A model generated the notes under the pieces. The model was given only the letters and a program-made list of their open reading frames with translations, was not told the origin of the DNA and did not search any database. DNA of 64,000 nt from Amycolatopsis australiensis (GTDB lineage: Bacteria > Actinomycetota > Actinomycetes > Mycobacteriales > Pseudonocardiaceae), in the NCBI RefSeq assembly GCF_900119165.1, contig NZ_FPJG01000006.1:8160001-8224000 (forward strand). The letters are read 5' to 3'. The translations under genes and the position numbers were made by a program. Below, one piece after another: positions 1 to 8,363 of this stretch; the first letter of the stretch is position 1, and every line of letters begins with the position of its first letter.

Positions 1-1245
1 GCCGGCGAGCGGGCGGCGGTCGTAGGCGCTGACCGGGTTGCGGTGCTTCAGTTTCGCGACGTCGACCACGAACGCCTCGTCCGGCGCGAACACGCAGAAG
101 TCGGCGTCGAACCCCACCGCCAGGTGGCCCTTGCGGCGCATCCCGGCCTGCGCGGCTGGACGTTCGGCCATCCAGCGGACGACGTCGGTCAACGCGAACC
201 CACGTTGCCGCGCCTGCGTCCAGACCGCCGGCAAGCCCAGCTGAAGGCTCGAAATCCCGCCCCACGCGAGACCGAAATCGCCGCTGTCGAAGCGTTTCAG
301 CTCCGGGGTGCACGGCGAGTGATCGCTGACGACGCAGTCGATCACGCCGTCGGCGAGTCCCTGCCAAAGCAGCTCGCGGTTCGCGGCCTCCCGGATCGGC
401 GGGCAGCACTTGAACTGCGTCGCGCCGTCGCGGATTTCCTCGGCGATGAAGCTGAGGTAGTGCGGGCAGGTCTCCGCGGTCAGCGCCACGCCGTCGCGGC
501 GTGCCTCGGCGATCAGCGGGAGAGCGTCCGATGAGGACAGATGCAGGATGTGCGCCCGCGCGTTGTGGCGGCGGGCCGCCTCGATCACGTGCGAAATCGC
601 CAGATTTTCCGCCGTGCGCGGCCGGGATCGCAAGAAGTCGACATAGCGACCGCCGTGCGGCTCCGGCGCTTCGTCGATCTCGTGCGCGTCTTCGGCGTGG
701 ACGATCATCAGCGCGTCGAAGGAGCTCAGCTCCCGCAACGCTTCGTCGAGGCCGGCCGGGTCGAGCGGCGGGAACTCGTCGACGCCCGAGTGCAGCAGGA
801 AGCACTTGAAGCCGAACACGCCGGCGTCGTGCAGGCCCCGGAGGTCCGCGAGGTTGCCGGGAATCGCGCCACCCCAAAAGCCGACGTCGACGTGCACCCG
901 GCCGGTCGCCGCCTTGCGCTTGACCTCCAGGGCCGCGACGTCGACGGTCGGGGGCAGGCTGTTGAGCGGCATGTCCACGATCGTGGTCACGCCGCCGGCG
1001 GCGGCCGCGCGGGTCGCCGTCTCGAAGCCCTCCCACTCGGCGCGGCCGGGGTCGTTCACGTGGACGTGCGTGTCGACGAGTCCCGGCAGCAGCACGACGT
1101 CGTCGCCGAGGTCGAGCTCGCGATCGCCGGACAGCGACGCGCCGCCGGGTTCGACCGCGACGATCCGCCCGCCGTCGACGCCGACCGTCGCCGGTACCTC
1201 ACCCTCCGCCGTGACGGCTCGGGCCGCGCGCACCACAAGATCCAT
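1..1245 (-). CDS. allB: Allantoinase, C-terminus cut by window edge
   Basis: Hydrolyses allantoin to allantoate, a cytoplasmic metal-dependent amidohydrolase step of purine catabolism. The gene runs off the left edge, so about the last 40-50 residues are missing. The ATG at 1245 gives [11 protein letters not shown], typical of the family start, with GAAGG about 8 nt upstream. The first metal-binding pair is visible as [10 protein letters not shown] near residue 60. Further family signatures are [24 protein letters not shown] and the Asp motif SDHSPC. It is divergent from a regulator and next to uraD-uraH-uricase, which produce its substrate. The assignment to allantoinase rather than dihydroorotase or hydantoinase rests on both sequence and context. 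Confidence 0.95.
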   Translation of the reverse strand, partial: MDLVVRAARAVTAEGEVPATVGVDGGRIVAVEPGGASLSGDRELDLGDDVVLLPGLVDTHVHVNDPGRAEWEGFETATRAAAAGGVTTIVDMPLNSLPPTVDVAALEVKRKAATGRVHVDVGFWGGAIPGNLADLRGLHDAGVFGFKCFLLHSGVDEFPPLDPAGLDEALRELSSFDALMIVHAEDAHEIDEAPEPHGGRYVDFLRSRPRTAENLAISHVIEAARRHNARAHILHLSSSDALPLIAEARRDGVALTAETCPHYLSFIAEEIRDGATQFKCCPPIREAANRELLWQGLADGVIDCVVSDHSPCTPELKRFDSGDFGLAWGGISSLQLGLPAVWTQARQRGFALTDVVRWMAERPAAQAGMRRKGHLAVGFDADFCVFAPDEAFVVDVAKLKHRNPVSAYDRRPLAG

Positions 1246-1375
1246 CCGAAAACCCTTCTCCGGGAGGATGACCACCGCCGATTTTCACACTACGGAAAGG
1301 CGGTTTCGCACAACGACAGTAACCACGGCGCGCGCCGCTCGTCAACGACGGACGCGGCGCGTTACGGTCATCCTC
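1246..1375. promoter_or_regulatory. Divergent allB/regulator promoter with 21-bp-phased direct repeats
   Basis: Two copies of TTTC(A/G)CAC(T/A)ACG lie at 1283-1294 and 1304-1315. They are 10/12 identical, in the same orientation, and exactly 21 bp (two helical turns) apart, as expected for tandem binding of a dimer pair. TACGGT at 1363-1368 is a -10-like hexamer 7 nt before the GTG at 1376, suggesting a leaderless transcript for the plus-strand regulator. The regulator that binds the repeats is not known from sequence; candidates are the adjacent HTH protein, the PucR protein or the IclR protein in this window. Confidence 0.5.
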
Positions 1376-2020
1376 GTGCGGCTTGAAGCGGAGTTCACGA
1401 GCGAACCGTTCCGCGGCGAGGGTTCGCCGCCCGAGCACGCGCTCGCCGCGCGCGACGCCGCCGCGGAAGCAGGGTTGGAGACCGACTTCGGGCCGCTCGG
1501 CACCCTGGTGAGCGGCGACGCGAAGGAAGTTCTGGAGGCGCTGCCGGCCATCGCCCGGGCAGCGCTCGACGGCGGCGCGACCCAGGTGACGCTGCAGGTA
1601 CGCCGCCCCGCGGCGAGCAACCCGCCGGCCGACGAGGACACGGCAGCCCAGCACCGGCGCTCCGCAGCGAGCGAAGCGTCCCGAAACAACGCCACGGCAA
1701 GCCACCCGCCCACCAGCGCAGACACGACCGGCACAGGACGCCGCGGTACGGCGAGTGAGGCGGCCGCGAACTCCGCGACCGGCGAAGAGCCCGCTGCGCC
1801 GGTCGGGTTGAACGATGCGCTCGCCCGGCTCATCGCCGACGTCGAGCGGGAACTCGGGTCCCCGCTCGGCGATCTCGACCGCGCCGGGAAGCAGCGCGCC
1901 GTGCGGTTGCTGCGCGAACGCGGGGCCTTCGGGCTGCGGAAGTCCGTCTCGTCCGTGGCCGACGCGCTGGGCGTCACGCGGTTCACCGTGTACAACTACC
2001 TCAACCGGGAAGCGGACTGA
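1376..2020 (+). CDS. Putative regulator: thiamine-binding (MTH1187/YkoF-like) domain + HTH
   Basis: A 214-residue protein of two parts. Residues about 1-78 (starting VRLEAEFTSEPF) resemble the small ferredoxin-like MTH1187/YkoF thiamine-binding fold (former DUF77). A low-complexity Ala/Ser/Thr linker follows to about residue 140. The C-terminal 70 residues end in SVADALGVTRFTVYNYLN, which resembles the HTH_22 domain of YheO/DauR regulators, where the N-terminal half is normally a PAS domain. The start is a GTG with no Shine-Dalgarno, preceded by a -10-like TACGGT at 7 nt (leaderless). Its position beside allB and uraD suggests control of purine catabolism. The inducer is unknown; domain assignment is from memory of motifs, not a search. 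Confidence 0.65.
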   Translation: MRLEAEFTSEPFRGEGSPPEHALAARDAAAEAGLETDFGPLGTLVSGDAKEVLEALPAIARAALDGGATQVTLQVRRPAASNPPADEDTAAQHRRSAASEASRNNATASHPPTSADTTGTGRRGTASEAAANSATGEEPAAPVGLNDALARLIADVERELGSPLGDLDRAGKQRAVRLLRERGAFGLRKSVSSVADALGVTRFTVYNYLNREAD

Positions 2021-2030
2021 CCAGCTCTTT

Positions 2031-2069
2031 CAACAAAATGTTGACGGAACTCCGGCGCCGACGTACGGT
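2031..2069 (+). promoter_or_regulatory. uraD-uraH-uricase promoter with overlapping operator
   Basis: A clear sigma70-like promoter: TTGACG at 2041-2046, a 17-nt spacer, and TACGGT at 2064-2069. A perfect inverted repeat, CAACA-AAA-TGTTG (2031-2043), overlaps the -35 box, the classical layout for repression. The palindrome type is like those bound by GntR or TetR proteins. GAGGAG at 2088-2093 is the ribosome site, 6 nt before the GTG start at 2100. Confidence 0.65.
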
Positions 2070-2099
2070 CAGCGGGACGCCACTCACGAGGAGTTCCCC

Positions 2100-2579
2100 G
2101 TGCCGCTCACCCTCACCGACTTCAACACCGCCGCCGCGGCCGACATCCGTCCGGTGCTGACGGCCTGTCTCGCCGTGCCGCGGTGGGTCGATGCCGTCGT
2201 CGACGGCCGTCCGTACGCCGACCTCGATTCGCTCAAGGCGGCCGCCGACCTGCCGCTGCGCGATGACGAGATCCGGCTGGCCATGGCCGCGCACCCGCGG
2301 ATCGGGGAAAAGCCGGCACAGCAGGGAACCGAAGCCGACTGGTCGCGTAACGAACAGTCCGGTGTGGACAACGCCGGCGCGTTCGCCGCCGCGAACGCCG
2401 AGTACGAAGCCAAGTTCGGGCACGTCTACCTCGTCTGCGCCAGCGGCCGCAGCGGCGACGAGCTGCTCGAGATCCTCAAGAGCCGGCTGGACAACGATCC
2501 CGCGACGGAACTGGCCGTCGCCGGGCGGGAGCTGCTCAAGATCGCCGCACTCCGGCTCGCCAAGGCGGTGACCGCGTGA
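2100..2579 (+). CDS. uraD: 2-oxo-4-hydroxy-4-carboxy-5-ureidoimidazoline decarboxylase
   Basis: Converts OHCU to S-allantoin, the third step from urate. The protein is 159 residues, normal for the family. The GTG at 2100 gives VPLTLTDFNTA and is preceded by GAGGAG. The catalytic-loop signature AAHPRIGEK places the conserved His at residue 65, and the central SGVDNAG and NAEYEAKFGHVYLVCASGR segments are typical. The stop overlaps the next start (GTGA, 4 nt), so translation with uraH is coupled. It is the first gene of a three-gene operon behind the promoter at 2041-2069. Confidence 0.95.
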   Translation: MPLTLTDFNTAAAADIRPVLTACLAVPRWVDAVVDGRPYADLDSLKAAADLPLRDDEIRLAMAAHPRIGEKPAQQGTEADWSRNEQSGVDNAGAFAAANAEYEAKFGHVYLVCASGRSGDELLEILKSRLDNDPATELAVAGRELLKIAALRLAKAVTA

Positions 2580-2893
2580 GCCTCGTGACGACGCACGTGC
2601 TCGACACGGCGAAAGGGCGCCCGGCGGCAGGGATCGCCGTCCGGTTCGAGACCGCCGCGGGGAAGCCGATCGCCGAAGGGCGCACCGACGACGACGGCCG
2701 CATCCGCGAGCTGGGCCCCGAGACCCTCGACCCGGGCGTCTACCGCCTGGTCTTCGACACCGGGGCCTACCTGGGCCCGGACGCCTTCTTCCCGGAAGTG
2801 GCGCTCACCTTCCGGATCACCGACGGCGCGTCGCACCACCACGTGCCGCTCCTGCTCAGCCCGTTCGCCTATTCGACCTACCGAGGGAGCTGA
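2576..2893 (+). CDS. uraH: 5-hydroxyisourate hydrolase (transthyretin-like)
   Basis: Hydrolyses 5-hydroxyisourate, the uricase product, to OHCU. At 105 residues it has the family length. The N-terminal TTHVLDTAKGRPA carries the conserved His near residue 7. The C-terminus ends in the diagnostic tetrapeptide YRGS at residues 102-105. The GTG start overlaps the uraD stop, and uricase begins 3 nt after the stop, so all three enzymes between urate and allantoin are made from one transcript. Confidence 0.97.
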   Translation: MSLVTTHVLDTAKGRPAAGIAVRFETAAGKPIAEGRTDDDGRIRELGPETLDPGVYRLVFDTGAYLGPDAFFPEVALTFRITDGASHHHVPLLLSPFAYSTYRGS

Positions 2894-2896
2894 ACC

Positions 2897-3778
2897 GTGG
2901 CCATCACCCTGGGCCCCAACCAGTACGGCAAGGCGGAGGTCCGCCTGGTGTCGGTGCGCCGCGACGGCCCCGTCCACCACCTGAAGGACCTGACCGTGTC
3001 GACGTCGCTGCGCGGCGAGCTGGCCGCGACGCACCTCACCGGCGACAACGCCGGCGTGCTCGCGACCGACACGCAGAAGAACACCGTGTACGCCTTCGCG
3101 AAGGAGGCGCCGGTCGGCGAGATCGAGGACTTCGGCCTGCGGCTGGCGCGGCACTTCACGTCCACGCAGGAGAACATCACCGGCGCGCGGATCAAGATCG
3201 ACGAGCACGGCTGGGACCGGATCACGGTCGGCGGCGAGCCGCACGACCACGCGTTCAGCCGCGCGGGCGACGAGCGGCGGACGACGGCGGTGACGATCCA
3301 GGACGGCCGCGCGTGGATCGTGTCCGGCGTCGACGGCCTGACGCTGCTCAAGTCGACGGGCTCGGAGTTCCACGGCTTCCCGCGCGACCAGTACACGACG
3401 CTGGCCGAGACCGACGACCGGATCCTCGCCACGGCCGTGACGGCGCGGTGGCGCTACCGGGGCGACGGCATCGACTGGGCGGAGAGCCACCGCGAAATCC
3501 GGCGGCTGATGCTGGAGACGTTCGCGACGAAGCACAGCCTTTCGCTGCAGCAGACGCTGTACGCGATGGGCGAGGCGGTGCTCGAGGCGCGCGGCGAGGT
3601 GGCGGAAGTACGGCTGTCGCTGCCGAACAAGCACCACTTCCTGGTGGATTTGAGCCCGTTCGGGCTGAAGAACGACAACGAGGTGTTCTACGCCGCGGAC
3701 CGGCCGTACGGACTGATCGAGGGCACGATCCTGCGCGACGACGCCGAGGACCCGGGCCCGGCGTGGGATCTGCACTGA
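2897..3778 (+). CDS. pucL: Urate oxidase (uricase, cofactor-free)
   Basis: Oxidises urate to 5-hydroxyisourate with O2 and no cofactor. It has 293 residues, normal for uricase. The general-base elements are visible: Lys12 in YGKAEVRLV and Thr57 in ATDTQKN. The NKHHFLVDL segment near residue 250 and the substrate loop around RWRYRGDGIDW are also typical. It begins with GTG three nucleotides after uraH. The B. subtilis PucL protein is a fusion with the decarboxylase; here uraD is separate. A 71-nt gap follows before a TetR gene. Confidence 0.96.
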   Translation: MAITLGPNQYGKAEVRLVSVRRDGPVHHLKDLTVSTSLRGELAATHLTGDNAGVLATDTQKNTVYAFAKEAPVGEIEDFGLRLARHFTSTQENITGARIKIDEHGWDRITVGGEPHDHAFSRAGDERRTTAVTIQDGRAWIVSGVDGLTLLKSTGSEFHGFPRDQYTTLAETDDRILATAVTARWRYRGDGIDWAESHREIRRLMLETFATKHSLSLQQTLYAMGEAVLEARGEVAEVRLSLPNKHHFLVDLSPFGLKNDNEVFYAADRPYGLIEGTILRDDAEDPGPAWDLH

Positions 3779-3815
3779 CCGGCCCCGCACGGAACTCCGG
3801 GCACGAGGAGCTTGA

Positions 3816-3827
3816 TAGAACGCTCTA
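3816..3827. promoter_or_regulatory. Putative TetR operator (autoregulation)
   Basis: TAGAACGCTCTA is a 12-bp near-perfect palindrome lying 22 nt before the GTG of the TetR gene. It overlaps a possible -35 (TTGATA, 3812-3817). A -10-like TATCCT at 3838-3843 is only 6 nt from the GTG at 3850, suggesting a leaderless message. The spacing between the two hexamers (20 nt) is long, so the exact promoter is uncertain. Confidence 0.45.
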
Positions 3828-3849
3828 CCAACTCGCGTATCCTCGACCC

Positions 3850-4434
3850 GTGGCAGGGACCAAGGAACGCATCATGGCCGCCGGCGCCGAGCTCTTCCGG
3901 CGCAACGGCTACACCGGTACCGGGCTGAAGCAGATCGTCGCGGAGGCGAATGCTCCCTTCGGGTCGCTCTACCACTTCTTTCCGGGTGGCAAGGAGCAAC
4001 TCGGCGAGGAGGTCATCCGGACCTCCGGGCTGTCCTACATCCAGCTCTTCGACCTCTTCATCGCGCCCGCGCCGGATCTCGTCAGCGGGATCGAAGCCTT
4101 CTTCGCCGCCGGGATCGCCACCCTTCAGGCCACCGACTACGTCGAAGGGTGCCCGATCGCCACCGTTGCCCTCGAAGTCGCTTCCACCAACGAACCCCTC
4201 CGGCGGGCCACCGCCGACGTCTTCACCGCCTGGATCGATGCCGGGACCGAAAAATTCGGCAAGTTCGGGCTCGGGCGGGAGGCCGCTCGGACGCTCACCA
4301 TCACCGCCGTCAACAACCTCGAAGGCGCCTTCGTCCTCTGCCGCTCGCTGCGGGACACCGAGGCCATGGCCGTTGCCGGAGCCGCGACCGTCGAGGTCGC
4401 TCGCAAGCTGCTCAACGAGAACGCACAACTTTAG
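3850..4434 (+). CDS. TetR family transcriptional regulator (LmrA/YxaF-like)
   Basis: A 194-residue repressor. The DNA-binding domain spans residues 5-50 (RIMAAGAELFRRNGYTGTG then APFGSLYHFFPGGKEQL). The recognition helix with PFGSLYHFFPGGK and the later EGCPIATVALE are characteristic of the LmrA/YxaF subgroup, which control multidrug or flavonoid-responsive genes. Alternative downstream starts would cut into the first helix, so the GTG at 3850 is preferred. No obvious target gene is divergent to it; it probably controls itself and perhaps the following gene. Confidence 0.85.
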   Translation: MAGTKERIMAAGAELFRRNGYTGTGLKQIVAEANAPFGSLYHFFPGGKEQLGEEVIRTSGLSYIQLFDLFIAPAPDLVSGIEAFFAAGIATLQATDYVEGCPIATVALEVASTNEPLRRATADVFTAWIDAGTEKFGKFGLGREAARTLTITAVNNLEGAFVLCRSLRDTEAMAVAGAATVEVARKLLNENAQL

Positions 4435-4534
4435 TCGGGAATCCAACACGAACCACCAAGATGGCGCTTGACCGCGCAGCAGTGGACACGGAAGCTGCTC
4501 TTCTCCTCCCCCACCGCCGTCGGTTGGAGCTGCC

Positions 4535-6118
4535 ATGCGCCGGTTCTTCGCCGTCCTCGCCACCGCCCTCGCCGCCACCGCCCTCACTTCTTCGCCCGCG
4601 CGCGCCCTCGACAACGGGCTGGCCCGGACGCCGCCCATGGGGTGGAACACCTGGAACACCTTCGAGTGCAACATCGACGAGACGCTCGTCAAGCAGACCG
4701 CCGACCTCATGGTCAGCTCCGGGATGCGCGACCGCGGCTACACCTACGTCAACCTCGACGACTGCTGGATGACGCGCTCCCGGGACGGCAACGGCAACCT
4801 CGTCGCCGATCCCGCCAAGTTCCCCAGCGGCCTCAAGGCGCTCGGCGACTACATCCACGCGCGCGGGCTCAAATTCGGGATCTACGAGAGCGCCGGGACC
4901 GAAACCTGCCAGCACTACCCCGGCAGCCTCGGCCACGAGCAGGCCGACGCCACCCTCTTCGCGAGCTGGGGCGTCGACTACCTGAAGTACGACAACTGCG
5001 GCAGCTCCGGCAGCGACACCCAGCAGGACTACATCCGCCGCTACTCCGCGATGCGCGACGCCCTCAAGGCCACCGGGCGGCCAATCGTCTACAGCATCTG
5101 CGAATGGGGCAACTACGCGCCCGCGACCTGGGCGCCGGACGTCGGCAACCTGTGGCGCACCACCGGGGACATCACCAACACCTGGAGCAGCGTCGACGCG
5201 ATCTACCACCAGAACGTCGGCCTCGCGTCCGCCGCGAAACCCGGCGCCTGGAACGACCCCGACATGCTCGAAGTCGGCGACGGCATGGACTTCCAGGAAG
5301 ACCGCGCGCACTTCACGCTCTGGGCGGCGATGGCCGCGCCCCTCATCGCCGGCGCCGACCTGCGCTCCGCCGGTGTCGCCACCTTCTCGACCTACCTGAA
5401 CCCGGACGTCATCGCCGTCGACCAGGACCCGCTCGGCAAGCAGGCCACGCGCATCGCCACCGGTGGCGGCCTCGACGTCCTCACCAAGCCGCTGCAGAAC
5501 GGTGACGTCGCCGTCGTGCTGCTCAACGAGAACAGCACCACCCGGACCGTGTCGACGACCGCCGCCGCGGCCGGGCTGCCCGCCGCGTCGAGCTACCGGC
5601 TGACCAACCTCTGGTCGAAGGAGCTCACCACCAGCAGCGGCACCATCAGCGCGAACGTGCCGTCGCACAGCACCGTGAGCTACCGGGTGACCCCCGGCAC
5701 CGGCAGCAGCATCGGTACCGCGCACCCGATCCAGGGCGCGTCGTCGTCGCGCTGCATCGACGTCAACGGCGGCTCGACGACCCCCGGCACGAAGGTCGAC
5801 ATCTGGGACTGCGACGGCGGCGGCAACCAGTCCTGGACGTTCACGAGCGCGGGCGAGCTGAAGGCCGGCGGGCTCTGCCTCGACGCCAGCGCGGGCGGCA
5901 CGAGCGCCGGGACCAAGCTCATCGCCTGGACCTGCCACGGCGGCGCGAACCAGAAGTTCAAGCTCAACCCCGACGGCTCGATCACCGGCACGCAGTCGGG
6001 CCTGTGCGTCGACGTCACCGGCGGCGACAAGCCCGCCGGCAACGTCAACGGCACCCCGCTCGAACTCTGGGGCTGCAACGACGACGCCAACCAGAACTGG
6101 CTGCTCAAGTCCCGGTGA
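4535..6118 (+). CDS. Secreted alpha-galactosidase, GH27 + CBM13
   Basis: A 527-residue exported retaining glycosidase for alpha-galactosides. A Sec signal peptide covers residues 1-24 (ends SSPARA). The GH27 barrel starts at TPPMGWNTWN (about residue 32). The nucleophile is Asp153 in YLKYDNC, and the acid/base is expected at Asp243 in NDPDML. A beta-sandwich lies around residues 290-385. The last 135 residues form a ricin-type (CBM13) carbohydrate-binding domain with repeated QSW/QKF/QNW motifs. GGAG precedes the ATG. The 3' end overlaps by 14 nt the stop region of the convergent xanthine dehydrogenase gene. Confidence 0.93.
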   Translation: MRRFFAVLATALAATALTSSPARALDNGLARTPPMGWNTWNTFECNIDETLVKQTADLMVSSGMRDRGYTYVNLDDCWMTRSRDGNGNLVADPAKFPSGLKALGDYIHARGLKFGIYESAGTETCQHYPGSLGHEQADATLFASWGVDYLKYDNCGSSGSDTQQDYIRRYSAMRDALKATGRPIVYSICEWGNYAPATWAPDVGNLWRTTGDITNTWSSVDAIYHQNVGLASAAKPGAWNDPDMLEVGDGMDFQEDRAHFTLWAAMAAPLIAGADLRSAGVATFSTYLNPDVIAVDQDPLGKQATRIATGGGLDVLTKPLQNGDVAVVLLNENSTTRTVSTTAAAAGLPAASSYRLTNLWSKELTTSSGTISANVPSHSTVSYRVTPGTGSSIGTAHPIQGASSSRCIDVNGGSTTPGTKVDIWDCDGGGNQSWTFTSAGELKAGGLCLDASAGGTSAGTKLIAWTCHGGANQKFKLNPDGSITGTQSGLCVDVTGGDKPAGNVNGTPLELWGCNDDANQNWLLKSR

Positions 6119-8363
6119 GGTACTCCGGCCGCACCGGGACGCGGGTGAGCGCGAGCCCGGTCGCGGCGCGGATGGCCGCCACGATCGCCGGCGTCGACGA
6201 GATCGTCGGCGGCTCGCCCACTCCACGCAGGCCGTACGGCGCGTGCGGGTCCGGGCGCTCCAGGACGTCGATCGTCATCGGCGGCATGTCCAGGACCGTC
6301 GGAATCAGGTAGTCGGTGAAGGAGGGGTTCCGGATCTTCCCGCCGGAAGTCTGGATCTCCTCCATCACCGCGAGCCCGAGCCCCTGCGCCGAACCGCCCT
6401 GGATCTGGCCGAGCACGGCCTGCGGGTTCAGCGCCTTGCCGACGTCCTGGGCGCAGTCCAGCGCGACCACCTTGACCAGGCCCAGCTCGGTGTCGACGTC
6501 GACGACCGCCCGGTGCGCGGCGAACGCGTACTGCACGTGCGCGGTGCCCTGCCCGGTCTCCGGATCCAGCGCGGAAGTCGGCCGGTGCCGCCATTCCACC
6601 GTTTCGTCGTAGACGTCGTCGCCGAGGACGTCCACCAGGTCGGCGACCACCTGGCCGTCGGCCGCGACGAGCTTGCCGCCGACCACCCGCACGCGCCGGT
6701 CGAACCGGGACAGCAGCCGCGCCCGCACCGCCGCGCAGGCGGCCTGCACGGCACCGCCGGTGACGTAGGTCTGGCGCGACGCCGACGTCGAGCCGCCGTT
6801 GCCGATCGAGGTGTCCATCGGCAGGATCGTCACCTGCTCGACGCCCAGCTCGGTCCGGACGATCTGCTGCATGATCGTCACCAGGCCCTGGCCGACCTCG
6901 CAGGCCGCGGTGTGCACGGTCGCCGCCGGTTCGCCGCCGACCAGCTGCAGCCGCACCCGGGCCGTCGAGTAGTCGTCGAAGCCTTCGGAGAAGCAGACGT
7001 TCTTGATCCCGACGGCGTACCCGACCCCGCGCACCACGCCTTCGCCGTGGGTCGTGTTCGACACCCCGCCGGGCATGTGCCGCAGATCGAATGGCCGCTC
7101 CGGCGGCATCGGCAGCTCGCGCACGCGGGTCAGCAGCTCCGCGACCGGCGCCGCGGAGTCGACGACCTGGCCGGTCGGCATGACCGAGCCCTCCCGCATC
7201 GCGTTGCGGACCCGGATTTCGACCGGGTCCAGGCCGACCGCGGCGGCGAGCTTGTCCATCTGGGACTCGTAGCCGAATGCGGCCTGCACCGCGCCGAAGC
7301 CGCGCATCGCGCCACACGGCGGGTTGTTCGTGTACGTGCCCCAGCAGTCCACCGAGACACTGTCCACTTCGTACGGTCCAATGCCGAGCGTCGCCGCGTT
7401 CGCCACCACCGCTCCGGTCGAGGACGCGTACGCGCCTCCGTCGAGGAACAGCCGCGTCTTCACGTACACGAGACGGCCGTCGCGCGTCGCGCCGTGCTCG
7501 TAGTACATCTTCGCCGGGTGCCGGTGGACGTGACCGTAGAAGGACTCTTCGCGGTTGTAGACCATCTTCACCGGTTTGCCGGTGTGCAGGGCCAGGAGGC
7601 ACGCGTGCACCTGCATCGACAGGTCCTCGCGGCCGCCGAACGCGCCGCCGACACCGGCGAGCGTCAGCCGCACCTTCTCGGCCGGCAGGCCCAGCGCGGC
7701 GACGATCTGCTGCTGGTCGACGTGCAGCCACTGCGTCGCGACGTACAGGTCGACGCCGCCTTCGGTGTCCGGCACGGCGAGCCCGGACTCCGGTCCGAGG
7801 AACGCCTGGTCCTGCATGCCGACCTCGTAGACGCCCGAGACGACGACGTCCGCCGGAACGTCCTGAGGGCCGCGGCGGATCTTCACGTGCCGGACGACGT
7901 TGCCGCCTTCGTGCAGCGAAGGTCCTTCGCCCGCGACAGCGGCCTCGGAGTCCGTCACCGGAGACAGCTCTTCGTAGGAGACGACGATTCGCTTCATCGC
8001 GCGACGCGCGGTCTCCGGGTGGTCGGCGGCGACCAGCGCGACCGGTTCGCCCTGGTAGCGCACGACGTCGTCGGCGAGCACCGGCTGGTCGGCGTGCTCG
8101 AGGCCGTAGCGGTTGACGCCGGGGACGTCCTCGTGGGTCAGCACCGCGTAGACGCCGGGCACGGCGAGCGCTTCGGCGATGTCGATCGCCAAGATCCGGG
8201 CGTACGGGTGCGGGCTGCGCAGCGTCGCGCCCCACAGCATGTCCTCGTGCCACAGGTCCGAGGAGTACGCGAACTCGCCGCGCACCTTGACCGTGCCGTC
8301 GGGACGCCGTGGCGACGCGCCGACGCCGTTGGCCGTCTGCGTGGTGACGGACGTGGTGGTCAT
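6105..8363 (-). CDS. xdhB: Xanthine dehydrogenase, molybdopterin-binding subunit
   Basis: The catalytic molybdenum-cofactor subunit (752 residues) that hydroxylates hypoxanthine/xanthine to urate. The N-terminal a/b-hammerhead domain covers about residues 20-130, followed by Moco-binding motifs such as GGAFGGREDLSM, AMRGFGAVQ, and a late GQGLVTIMQQ / GSAQGLGLAV. Fourth and last gene of a minus-strand operon. Its ATG overlaps the upstream deaminase stop (ATGA), indicating coupled translation. xdhB is used loosely, since naming differs between species; a related substrate such as nicotinate cannot be excluded from sequence alone, but the purine context supports xanthine. Confidence 0.87.
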   Translation of the reverse strand: MTTTSVTTQTANGVGASPRRPDGTVKVRGEFAYSSDLWHEDMLWGATLRSPHPYARILAIDIAEALAVPGVYAVLTHEDVPGVNRYGLEHADQPVLADDVVRYQGEPVALVAADHPETARRAMKRIVVSYEELSPVTDSEAAVAGEGPSLHEGGNVVRHVKIRRGPQDVPADVVVSGVYEVGMQDQAFLGPESGLAVPDTEGGVDLYVATQWLHVDQQQIVAALGLPAEKVRLTLAGVGGAFGGREDLSMQVHACLLALHTGKPVKMVYNREESFYGHVHRHPAKMYYEHGATRDGRLVYVKTRLFLDGGAYASSTGAVVANAATLGIGPYEVDSVSVDCWGTYTNNPPCGAMRGFGAVQAAFGYESQMDKLAAAVGLDPVEIRVRNAMREGSVMPTGQVVDSAAPVAELLTRVRELPMPPERPFDLRHMPGGVSNTTHGEGVVRGVGYAVGIKNVCFSEGFDDYSTARVRLQLVGGEPAATVHTAACEVGQGLVTIMQQIVRTELGVEQVTILPMDTSIGNGGSTSASRQTYVTGGAVQAACAAVRARLLSRFDRRVRVVGGKLVAADGQVVADLVDVLGDDVYDETVEWRHRPTSALDPETGQGTAHVQYAFAAHRAVVDVDTELGLVKVVALDCAQDVGKALNPQAVLGQIQGGSAQGLGLAVMEEIQTSGGKIRNPSFTDYLIPTVLDMPPMTIDVLERPDPHAPYGLRGVGEPPTISSTPAIVAAIRAATGLALTRVPVRPEYLTGT

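Noticed and set aside
2426..3790. 454-aa minus-strand ORF opposite uraH and uricase
   Set aside because: Arg/Val-rich antisense frame typical of high-GC DNA; the plus strand codes for clear enzymes.
4412..6226. 604-aa minus-strand ORF opposite alpha-galactosidase
   Set aside because: Low-complexity antisense shadow without motifs.
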